Source of the DNA: Anaerolineales bacterium UBA6128
Lineage (GTDB): Bacteria > Chloroflexota > Anaerolineae > UBA1429
Assembly (NCBI GenBank): GCA_002423325.1
Contig: DIVQ01000008.1
Span: 1-10,824 of the forward strand
DNA: 10,824 nucleotides
Direction: 5' to 3'
A program made the translations under genes and the position numbers. This document shows, piece after piece, positions 5,135-10,824 of the stretch (positions are counted from its first letter, which is position 1; each line of letters starts with the position of its first letter). Below the pieces are notes generated by a model. It was not told the DNA's origin and searched no databases. It saw nothing but the letters and a program-made list of their open reading frames with translations.

Positions 5135-7276
5135 CTACTCCCGCTTCCCCTTCTCCCGGGGGCCCACGTCGCTCAGGTCGATCGCGTGAAAGCCCTGCGC
5201 GTAGGCGGGCGAATCGGGTGCCAGGGCAAAGTCGGCGTTGAGCGGGTCGGCGCAGCGCGGGTCGGCGTGCAGCGAGTGCGCGTCGTAGCCCTGCGCCTGC
5301 CAGGCGGCCAGGTCAAGCTGCGGCGTCTCCTCGCGCTCGGCAAAGCGCAGCGGCCGGTCGCGCACGTCCCAGAGCACGTTCAGGTCGCTGGCGACGTTGC
5401 GGGCCGCAATGCTGGGCAGGTTGAACACCGGCTCGCCGTCGGTGATCAGCACGTTGTGGTAAAAGTTGAGCGCGCGGTGCCAGGCGTCGATGCGGGTCAG
5501 GCGGATGAGCGCCTCGGCGCCGTAGGCAAAGATGTTGTTGCGCACGGTGTTCTCGCGGCCATAGTGCTGGTGAAAGACGTTGTCGTTGGTGCGGTAGCAG
5601 ACGTTGTCCTCGATGATCAGGTGCGCGCTGCCCTCGTCGGGGTAGATGCACCAGGCGCCATAGTGCGCCTTGTTGATGTCGTGGATCAGGTTGCCGCGCA
5701 GCACGCAGCCGGGCTGCACGCCCAGCATATAGATGCCGCCCATGTCGGAGAGCAGTCCCTGCCCGATGTCGTGGATGTGGTTCTTGACGATCCAGTTGTC
5801 ATAGTTGTTGGTGGGCGCATAGCCCCAGTTCCAGCCGCACGAGACCCCGCTGTAGAACAGGTCATAGATATGGTTGTGGCTGATCTCGGTGCGGCAGGTG
5901 TGCATCGCCAGCACGCCCACGGCAGAGTGAAAGACGCGCCCGCCGGCGTGGATGACATTGTCGCTGATGCGGTGGTTGCCGGTGCGGCGCAGCGGCGGGT
6001 CGTTGTAGGCCGCGCCGTTGATGCGCACCCCTCCGGCGCCCATGTTGCGGATGGTGTTGCCCACCACGCGGATCCCCCAGCAGCCGTCGCCGATCAGGAG
6101 GCCGTACCAGCCGATGTTCTCGATGGTGCAGTCCTCGATGGCGCAATGGCGCGCGGCCTCCAACTGGATCACGCCAGGGAGGTCGGCGGCGGCCTGCGCG
6201 CAGGCGGCGCGCTTGCCGCGGCGGTGGCGTCGGCTGGCATAGTCGGCGTCGTCGCCCGAGAGCGGCACATACTCGGCGCCGTCGGCCTCGGGGTGGCGCC
6301 AGTCGGTGCCGAAAAAGGTCAGGCCCTCAAAGCGCAGATAGTCGACATAACGCTGCTCGTCGGGCTGGCCCTGCAGCACGAGCAGTTGCAGCGTGCGCGG
6401 GGCGCGCACGTCGGTGTTTTCGAGCGTCTCACCGGGCAGCGGCAGATAGGTCAGGCGGGCGCTGGCGCGGTCGAGGTACCACTCACCCGGCTCGCTCAGC
6501 GCGTCGCCCACGTTGTCGAGGTAATAGTCGGCCAGCTGCGTGCCGAACGAACCCACCGGCGCGGCGGCGCTGGGGCGCGCCATCGTCGCCAGGCGCGTGG
6601 CGGCGTCGTAGGCGGCGATGGGCGAGCGCTCTTCGATCCAAAAGTGGACGAACACCACCTCGATCTCGCCCAGCGCGACGGGCGACTGGGCAGCCAGCAC
6701 GTCCGCTCCGGGGCCCGCCGGCGCCACGAACTGGTCATACGACTGCATGCTCCAGCCCGTTGGCCCATCGATACCGGGCACGCGCTCCATGCGGTCGAGT
6801 CCCGTTTTGGGCAGGCGGGGCCGCGCGCGGCGCTCGCCGTTGACGTACAACTCGCGAAAGTTCCATTTGCCGGCGCGCACGTCGGGCAGGTCGGCCACCC
6901 AGGCGCGTTGGCCCTTGTGGGTGGTCTCCTGCCAGCCGCTGATCGCCAGCGTGCCATCCAGGATGGGGGTCTCGCCGGGGTAAGCGCGGTAGGTCACGGG
7001 CGCCGAATCCTGCGGGCCGAATAGCACGGGCTCGGCCAGCGGGTAACGCCCGCCGCGCAGCCAGACACTGAAGGGCTGCGAGAGGCCGCCCGCCACCGGC
7101 TGCTGGTGGGGGTCGGCGCCCAGACCCTTGCGAGCGCGGATCAGGTTGCGCGCGCGCGCCAGCGTGGCCAGCGGGCCGTCGGTGCCGTCGGCGTTGGGCT
7201 CGGCCAGACGGCCCGACCAGGCGTCGTCTCCGCTGGGCGAGATGAACAGATCCTGCTTGCTGAAGAGCGTCTCCAT
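5135..7276 (-). CDS. Right-handed parallel beta-helix protein, probable carbohydrate-active enzyme
   Basis: The 713-residue product has no signal peptide and so is probably cytoplasmic. It opens with FISPSGDDAWSGRL (11-24) and GPLATLARARNLIR (34-47), the usual entry of large beta-helix glycosidases and lyases. GTLAISGW and the WNFRELYVNGERRARPRLP block (138-156) follow. From about 365 to 620 there are helix-coil repeats of the form IEDCTIENIGWYGLLI, VVGNTIRNMGAGGVRI, ISDNVIHAGG and VRNNIFAYGAEALI. The end, DPLNADFALAPDSPAYAQGF then IDLSDVGPR (677-707), is typical of this group. The layout resembles GH141-like proteins, but I cannot assign a family or substrate, and the catalytic acids are not obvious. 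ATG 7276 has AAGGAG six bases upstream, and the UroD-like gene ends 15 bases before it, making an operon. A basic RRHRRGKR loop at 349-356 is unusual. Confidence 0.9.
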   Translation of the reverse strand: METLFSKQDLFISPSGDDAWSGRLAEPNADGTDGPLATLARARNLIRARKGLGADPHQQPVAGGLSQPFSVWLRGGRYPLAEPVLFGPQDSAPVTYRAYPGETPILDGTLAISGWQETTHKGQRAWVADLPDVRAGKWNFRELYVNGERRARPRLPKTGLDRMERVPGIDGPTGWSMQSYDQFVAPAGPGADVLAAQSPVALGEIEVVFVHFWIEERSPIAAYDAATRLATMARPSAAAPVGSFGTQLADYYLDNVGDALSEPGEWYLDRASARLTYLPLPGETLENTDVRAPRTLQLLVLQGQPDEQRYVDYLRFEGLTFFGTDWRHPEADGAEYVPLSGDDADYASRRHRRGKRAACAQAAADLPGVIQLEAARHCAIEDCTIENIGWYGLLIGDGCWGIRVVGNTIRNMGAGGVRINGAAYNDPPLRRTGNHRISDNVIHAGGRVFHSAVGVLAMHTCRTEISHNHIYDLFYSGVSCGWNWGYAPTNNYDNWIVKNHIHDIGQGLLSDMGGIYMLGVQPGCVLRGNLIHDINKAHYGAWCIYPDEGSAHLIIEDNVCYRTNDNVFHQHYGRENTVRNNIFAYGAEALIRLTRIDAWHRALNFYHNVLITDGEPVFNLPSIAARNVASDLNVLWDVRDRPLRFAEREETPQLDLAAWQAQGYDAHSLHADPRCADPLNADFALAPDSPAYAQGFHAIDLSDVGPREKGKRE

Positions 7277-7291
7277 GGCTTACTCCTTGTG

Positions 7292-8428
7292 TCAGTAGGT
7301 GCCGAAATCGAACGCGGCGCGATACATGGCCGCCAGGTTGTCCATGGGGACACAGGGCGGCAGGTTGTTGGCGTCGCGCAGCACAAAACGGCCGCCCTCG
7401 AGCACCCCGCTGGTGAGGATGGCGCGCGCGCGGTCGTAGACCTGTTGCGGCGTGCCGTGCAGCAGCAGCGAGACCTCCACGCCGCCGAGAATCTCGACGT
7501 CGGGGCCGAGTTCACGGCGCAGGGCACCGAAATCGACCGGAAAGCCGGTGTCGAAGGAGGTCACGCCCAGCTCGCGCACCAGGGTGGCAAAGTGGCGCGT
7601 GGCATCGCCGCACAGGTGCATGCTGCGCGGCAGCGTGTGCTGCGGGTCGAGCGCGTCATAGTAGCGGCGGTGGTGCGGCAGCACGCGCTCGACGAACATC
7701 TCTGTGCTGATCGCCTGCAGCATGTCGTCGGCCAGGCCGATGGAGGTGCGCGGCGTGGTGCGCAGCGCGTCCACCGCCTGCGCGCGGAGGATGGCCGCCT
7801 CGGTGACGAAAGCCAGCACCTCGTCGGCATAGTCGGGGTCGGCGTACAGGTCGGTCAGAAATGCCGAGCCGCGCAGGTTGGCCGCCACAGTGAGCGGGCC
7901 GTCGGTGCCGCCGGGCAGATAAGGCTGCACCTCCACGGGGCGACCCAGGTGCTCCATGTTGCGCGCCAGCTCGGACATGCGCGCGGTGAACTCGAACCCG
8001 CGCTTGAACGGGTCGCGCGCAAACGGACGGCTGATGTCGATGTCAAAGACGGCGCGCTTGTTGTCGTCGGTCAGGATCGGGCGTGTGTCGGGCACCTGGC
8101 CCGGCTCGATGCGCACAGGACAGCCGAAAAACCAGGCCTCGTAGACGTTCTGGAACTGGATGCCCACGGACCAGGCGTCCGGCAACCCGGCCGGCAGGTC
8201 GCAGTACTGGTGGTGGTGGCTGCGCACCGTCTCCTGCCAGCGCAACTGCGCCCGCAGCATGCCCTCCGCGCGCTCAAAGACCTCGGGGTAGCCCAGGCCG
8301 TCGCGGTTGTAGCTTGGGTCGAGGATATAGACGCGGTCGGTCGTGGCCAGGTGCACGGGCACCCGCAGAGGACGCCGCTGACGGTAGGCCTGCCAGAGCT
8401 GTTCTTTGTCGGCGTTGCTGATGATCAT
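7292..8428 (-). CDS. Uroporphyrinogen decarboxylase-like (UroD/MtaA superfamily) protein
   Basis: The 378-residue protein belongs to the UroD TIM-barrel superfamily, which includes haem-pathway UroD and the zinc-dependent methylcobamide methyltransferases (MtaA, MtbA, CmuA). Visible are LPGGTDGPLTVAANLRG (171-187), GLADDMLQAIS (231-241), the MHLCGDATRHF block (270-280) and the C-terminal LPPCVPMDNLAAMYRA. His271 and Cys273 match the HxC zinc ligands of the methyltransferase branch. The usual third Cys just before the PP turn is absent (DANNLPP), and Cys359 sits four residues later. N-terminal substrate residues of true HemE are not evident, so it is unlikely to make haem. ATG 8428 has GGAG six bases upstream. 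The longer open frame to 8698 is Arg/Pro-rich and not family-like. It is the first gene of an operon with the beta-helix gene, suggesting a joint role, perhaps on a methylated sugar or glycan; that is inference. Confidence 0.88.
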   Translation of the reverse strand: MIISNADKEQLWQAYRQRRPLRVPVHLATTDRVYILDPSYNRDGLGYPEVFERAEGMLRAQLRWQETVRSHHHQYCDLPAGLPDAWSVGIQFQNVYEAWFFGCPVRIEPGQVPDTRPILTDDNKRAVFDIDISRPFARDPFKRGFEFTARMSELARNMEHLGRPVEVQPYLPGGTDGPLTVAANLRGSAFLTDLYADPDYADEVLAFVTEAAILRAQAVDALRTTPRTSIGLADDMLQAISTEMFVERVLPHHRRYYDALDPQHTLPRSMHLCGDATRHFATLVRELGVTSFDTGFPVDFGALRRELGPDVEILGGVEVSLLLHGTPQQVYDRARAILTSGVLEGGRFVLRDANNLPPCVPMDNLAAMYRAAFDFGTY

Positions 8429-8597
8429 GTCCGGCTCCGGGGGCTGGCCGCTGCTGAGGCGGGATGAATCGCTCGCGCTCCAATCCGGCGAGCGCTGACG
8501 GGGCGCTGCATTCCTTGCTGGTTGGACAACAGGCCGGGGGCCGGCGGCTGGGCCGACCCGCGTGGCGGTATCAGGGCAACCGTGCGCTGAGCCTGCG

Positions 8598-9047
8598 CTA
8601 GAGCTCGGACGTGCAGTTGGGGCAACGTGTGGCCTCGAGGGGGATCTCGGTAAAGCAGTACGGACACTTTTTCGTAGTGGGCGCGGCGGCGGGCGCATCG
8701 GGTTTCTTGGGCATGAGCTTGTTGATGGCCTTGACCAGCAAAAAGACGACCACCGCGATGATCAGAAAGCTGACCAGCGCATTGATGAACAGGCCATAGG
8801 CCAGCGTTACGGCGCCGGCTTCTTTAGCCGCTTGCAGTGTCGCATAGGGGCCTGTCGGGGTGCCCTGACGCAGCACGGCGAAACGGTCGTCAAAGCTCAC
8901 CTTGCCGATCAGGTAGGCGATGGGCGGCATGATGATGTGGTCGACCAGCGCCTTGACCAGCGCGGTGAATGCCGTGCCGACTGTGATCGCAATGGCCATG
9001 TCGATCATATTGCCGCGGACAATGAACGCTTTGAACTCTTTCCACAT
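8598..9047 (-). CDS. mscL: Large-conductance mechanosensitive channel with C-terminal zinc ribbon
   Basis: MscL is a homopentameric inner-membrane channel that opens under membrane tension to release solutes on hypo-osmotic shock. The 149-residue product begins WKEFKAFIVRGNMIDMAIAITVG (amphipathic N-helix plus TM1 pore helix with the Gly/Ala pattern), then LVDHIIMPPI (34-43), a periplasmic loop near 50-75, and TM2 at about 88-112. The usual cytoplasmic helical bundle is replaced by a Pro/Ala linker and a zinc ribbon, Cys128-x2-Cys131-x10-Cys142-x2-Cys145, ending CTSEL. I recall the same tail in other high-GC bacterial MscL proteins. Start ATG 9047 has AGGAGG seven bases upstream and a promoter at 9090-9118. 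The gene stands alone: 169 bases separate its stop from the UroD-like start. Confidence 0.95.
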   Translation of the reverse strand: MWKEFKAFIVRGNMIDMAIAITVGTAFTALVKALVDHIIMPPIAYLIGKVSFDDRFAVLRQGTPTGPYATLQAAKEAGAVTLAYGLFINALVSFLIIAVVVFLLVKAINKLMPKKPDAPAAAPTTKKCPYCFTEIPLEATRCPNCTSEL

Positions 9048-9089
9048 GGCGCTGCCTCCTGGCGTCTCCGAAGATGCGCCGCTGTCAGC

Positions 9090-9118
9090 ATTGTGCATTC
9101 CGCCTGCGCGCGTGTCAA
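9090..9118 (-). promoter_or_regulatory. Probable mscL promoter
   Basis: On the minus strand a perfect TTGACA (9118-9113) is followed after 17 bases by CACAAT (9095-9090), two mismatches from TATAAT. The predicted start near 9083 would give a leader of about 35 bases carrying the AGGAGG site. Confidence 0.55.
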
Positions 9119-9193
9119 GCGCAACGGGGGCATGGCACCGCGCCGCACCAGGACCAGGCAGGGCGGGCGATCAGGCGCCCGGCAGCGCCGGGC

Positions 9194-9643
9194 CTAGACG
9201 CGCGCCGCTCTCTGGTAAAGCTCCAGCAGCACGACCGTTTCGGGGTCCAGGGCGTCGACGAGCAGGCGCACGCGGTCGCCCACGGCCAGCGCGTCGGTGG
9301 CTTTGGAGCGCGCCACCGTCAGCGACTCGGCATAGTCCTCCTCGCCCAGGTGAAAGGAGACGGTTACGATGCCGCGGGTGCGCTGCATGTCGAGCTGGGT
9401 GATCTTGCCCGGCGTCTCTTGGCCGATATCGAACAGCTTGTTGAGTTTGACCCAGTAGTGCACCCACAGCGCGATGCACAGGACGCTCAACCCGATGGCG
9501 CCATAGGTGAAGGGCGCCCAGCGGAAGAAGGGCACGATCAGCCACATGAACCAGACCATCAGCGGGACGCTGAGCCAGACGGCTGTCTGATAGTCAGACG
9601 AGAGCATCGCGATGAAGGAGGGTTTGCGTTTGTACTCTTGCAC
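9194..9643 (-). CDS. DUF3592-like two-TM membrane protein
   Basis: This is a 149-residue protein of unknown function. Two hydrophobic helices lie at roughly 20-41 (VWLSVPLMVWFMWLIVPFF) and 45-64 (FTYGAIGLSVLCIALWV). They are followed by a soluble domain with an ITQL strand, VTVSFHLGEEDYAES, VARSKATDALAVGDRVRLLVD and a final VVLLELY strand. This arrangement (TM pair plus a small beta-barrel carrying a VGDRV/V-V-D turn) resembles DUF3592 proteins. The start is GTG 9643, supported by AAGGAG six bases upstream. The longer reading from 9706 has no such site. The gene ends 146 bases before mscL, which has its own promoter. TTGACA occurs at 9729-9724 upstream but no -10 box sits at good spacing. Confidence 0.75.
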   Translation of the reverse strand: MQEYKRKPSFIAMLSSDYQTAVWLSVPLMVWFMWLIVPFFRWAPFTYGAIGLSVLCIALWVHYWVKLNKLFDIGQETPGKITQLDMQRTRGIVTVSFHLGEEDYAESLTVARSKATDALAVGDRVRLLVDALDPETVVLLELYQRAARV

Positions 9644-10129
9644 GGAGAACTCCTTGGCAAGGCCGGAGGATACATGCTCGCAATCACAGGATGATAGCGT
9701 ACTCAACCCCGCCGGTGTGTCAAACCCGCGCCAGTGGCACGCGGCCTGTAGCGGCCAGACCCCTACAGGTTCGCACTACCTGGGAGCAACGCGGTGGTAA
9801 GGGCCAACCATTGCGCTTGTTGCGCTGAGCCTAGTGTGCGTCGCCTCATGGGGCCAAGGACGGGCGCTCGGGCCTCGTGAGGGGTCCCAACGGGTCCTCA
9901 AACGGGGCGGTGCACGCTCCGCGCAGCCGCACAAGGCGCATCGGCCAAAGCGCCCTGGCCCTTCGACCGCGCAACAGCAGACGAACCACTACCTGTAGAG
10001 ACCGAGGCCAATCCGTTGTGTGGTCGGGCCAAAAGGCGGCCCGTTCCCCGCGGACACTAGTGTTGCGGGCGCCCCAACACGGCGGGTCAGGACCTGTGTG
10101 CGGTGATGTGAGCCGAGTAAGCGTAGGGC
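9644..10129. other. 486-base stretch without a credible gene
   Basis: Open frames on both strands at 9846-10230 give Arg/Pro/Ser-rich sequences with no domain-like pattern. The other minus frames are broken by stops. Small palindromes exist: CCTGTAG/CTACAGG (9745-9751 with 9763-9769), ACACTAGTGT (10054-10063), and GTGTTG/CAACAC (10060-10065 with 10075-10080) around a GC-rich centre. I found no RNase P, tmRNA, tRNA or riboswitch signature. It could be a decayed gene or a structured RNA; I cannot decide. Confidence 0.5.
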
Positions 10130-10369
10130 TCAGTGGACTCCCATTGCAGACCGTAGCGCGCTCATCCAGTAGCGGCCGCACCAGTGCCCGTCGACCAAAC
10201 GCTCGATGTAGATGGTCCTGTCAGAGCTGAAACGCACCTCGGGCACGGTGTTCGGGCGTTGAGACGAGCCAAATGCATTACCGATGACGTCGAGCGAGCT
10301 GGCATGGGCAGCGCGCACCGCGACGTGGTGATAGGTGATGGCGCTCCCGTTCACCGGCCGTGATTCCAT
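10130..10369 (-). CDS. Small hypothetical protein downstream of phoU
   Basis: This is a 79-residue protein I do not recognise. Start ATG 10369 has AAGGAG six bases upstream, which is the main reason to believe the gene is real; the in-frame reading from 10390 lacks this. The sequence starts MESRPVNGSAITYHHVAV and continues with an Ala/Ser-rich helix-like stretch. It ends with a strand pair, RTIYIERLVDGHWCGRYW, and SALRSAMGVH. There is no TM segment, signal peptide or metal motif. It begins 39 bases after the phoU stop on the same strand, so it may be read from the phoU transcript. Downstream is the gene-free stretch. Confidence 0.55.
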   Translation of the reverse strand: MESRPVNGSAITYHHVAVRAAHASSLDVIGNAFGSSQRPNTVPEVRFSSDRTIYIERLVDGHWCGRYWMSALRSAMGVH

Positions 10370-10408
10370 AGCTGTCTCCTTGCCACACACTGCGGGCGTC
10401 GCCGTGCC

Positions 10409-10824
10409 TCAGATCTGGTGCATCTCCTGGCTGCCGTCCTCGACGTCGAACTCTTTCATCTCTCCCGTGATGGTAAAGATGACGCGCTCGCAGATGTTGG
10501 TGACGCGGTCGCCGGCGCGCTCCAGGTTGTGGGCCACCCAGAGCAGGTAGGTTGCCTGCCAGAGGGCGTTGGTGTCCGCCACGATGAGCTGGATCAGGTC
10601 CTGATAGACCTGATCGTAGAGCGCGTCGAGTTTGTCATCCTCCAGCGGGATGGTACGGGCGGCCTCCAGGTCGCGCGTGTCAAAGGCGCTCAAGGCGCGG
10701 TCGAGCAGGTCCATCGCCAGGCGCGCCATCTCGGGAATGTCGATCAGCGGCTTGATGAGCGGCTGATCGCCGATGATCAGGCTGATTTTGGCGATGCCCT
10801 TGGCATAGTCGCCCATGCGTTCCA
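10409..10824 (-). CDS. phoU: Phosphate-signalling regulator PhoU, C-terminal part
   Basis: PhoU is a cytoplasmic helical-bundle protein that links the PstSCAB phosphate transporter to the PhoR/PhoB sensor system and represses the Pho response when phosphate is ample. The frame is open to the window edge, so the N-terminal part is missing. The visible piece opens with ERMGDYAKGI, the metal-binding E-x3-D motif of the first bundle. The second three-helix bundle follows: PLIDIPEMARLAMDLLDRAL, then LEDDKLDALYDQVYQDL, then the second motif LERAGDRVTNICERVIF near the end. About 138 of the usual ~220 residues are present. The C-terminus ends with an acidic tail. pst genes would be expected upstream, outside the window. 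Confidence 0.95.
   Translation of the reverse strand, partial: ERMGDYAKGIAKISLIIGDQPLIKPLIDIPEMARLAMDLLDRALSAFDTRDLEAARTIPLEDDKLDALYDQVYQDLIQLIVADTNALWQATYLLWVAHNLERAGDRVTNICERVIFTITGEMKEFDVEDGSQEMHQI

Noticed and set aside
5072..7024. A 650-codon plus-strand open frame opposite the beta-helix gene
   Set aside because: It is rich in Val, His, Gln, Arg and Gly with no domain pattern, as expected for the mirror frame of a GC-rich gene. The minus-strand protein has clear family motifs and a ribosome binding site.
7106..8467. A 453-codon plus-strand open frame opposite the UroD-like gene
   Set aside because: It has the same mirror-frame composition and no recognisable motif. The opposite strand encodes a clear UroD-superfamily protein.
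8429..8698. N-terminal extension of the UroD-like protein
   Set aside because: The extra 90 residues are Arg/Pro/Ser-rich and unlike the family, while ATG 8428 has a well-spaced GGAG site.
9644..10129. RNase P RNA, tmRNA or tRNA in the gap
   Set aside because: Their conserved end and core sequences were looked for on both strands and not found by eye.
9846..10230. Possible genes on either strand in the 9.8-10.2 kb gap
   Set aside because: Both readings are Arg/Pro/Ser-rich and lack domain-like hydrophobic patterning. The minus-strand start also lies inside the small ORF downstream of phoU.

Overview
The window looks like chromosomal DNA of a free-living, GC-rich bacterium. Several features would suit a Chloroflexota (Anaerolineae-like) genome: the conserved hypothetical protein ending in a YLM-plus-Ala-rich tail, MscL with a zinc-ribbon tail, a UroD-like protein paired with a beta-helix protein, and abundant short palindromic repeats. 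This placement is inferred from gene content, not from a marker gene. No rRNA, tRNA, CRISPR array or transposase was recognised.

Layout. Bases 1-1745 carry three plus-strand genes: the 3' part of lipA (lipoyl synthase), a conserved hypothetical beta-rich protein, and a YbaK/EbsC-type aminoacyl-tRNA deacylase. Bases 1746-1982 form a convergent intergenic region packed with palindromic repeats. From 1983 to the right edge every supported gene is on the minus strand. In the order of transcription these are phoU (5' end outside the window), a 79-aa orphan protein, a 486-base stretch with no credible gene, a two-TM DUF3592-like protein, mscL with a zinc ribbon, a UroD-like protein with a right-handed beta-helix protein 15 bases downstream, a HicBA-type toxin-antitoxin pair, an orphan beta-class DNA methyltransferase, and a lipoprotein of the nucleoside hydrolase family.

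How the genes relate. The UroD-like and beta-helix genes are a clear two-gene operon, each with a good ribosome binding site, and may act together on a carbohydrate substrate. hicB and hicA overlap by 4 bases and have their own near-consensus promoter. The methyltransferase also has a near-consensus promoter, bracketed by a perfect 10-bp inverted repeat that could be an operator. The lipoprotein gene follows the methyltransferase by 13 bases and may be co-transcribed.

Composition changes along the window. Genes to the right of about 3660 have very high third-position GC, while those to the left are mixed, and the change falls inside the methyltransferase gene. The most interesting non-coding signals are the dispersed palindromic repeat family (copies at about 665-707, 1729-1785, 1863-1919 and an inverted half at 1935-1963), a perfect 20-bp-stem hairpin at 4322-4364, the methyltransferase promoter/operator and the unexplained 9644-10129 gap. 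I did not find a clearly new multi-gene system. The best candidates for novelty are the UroD/beta-helix pair and the methyltransferase/lipoprotein hydrolase pair.
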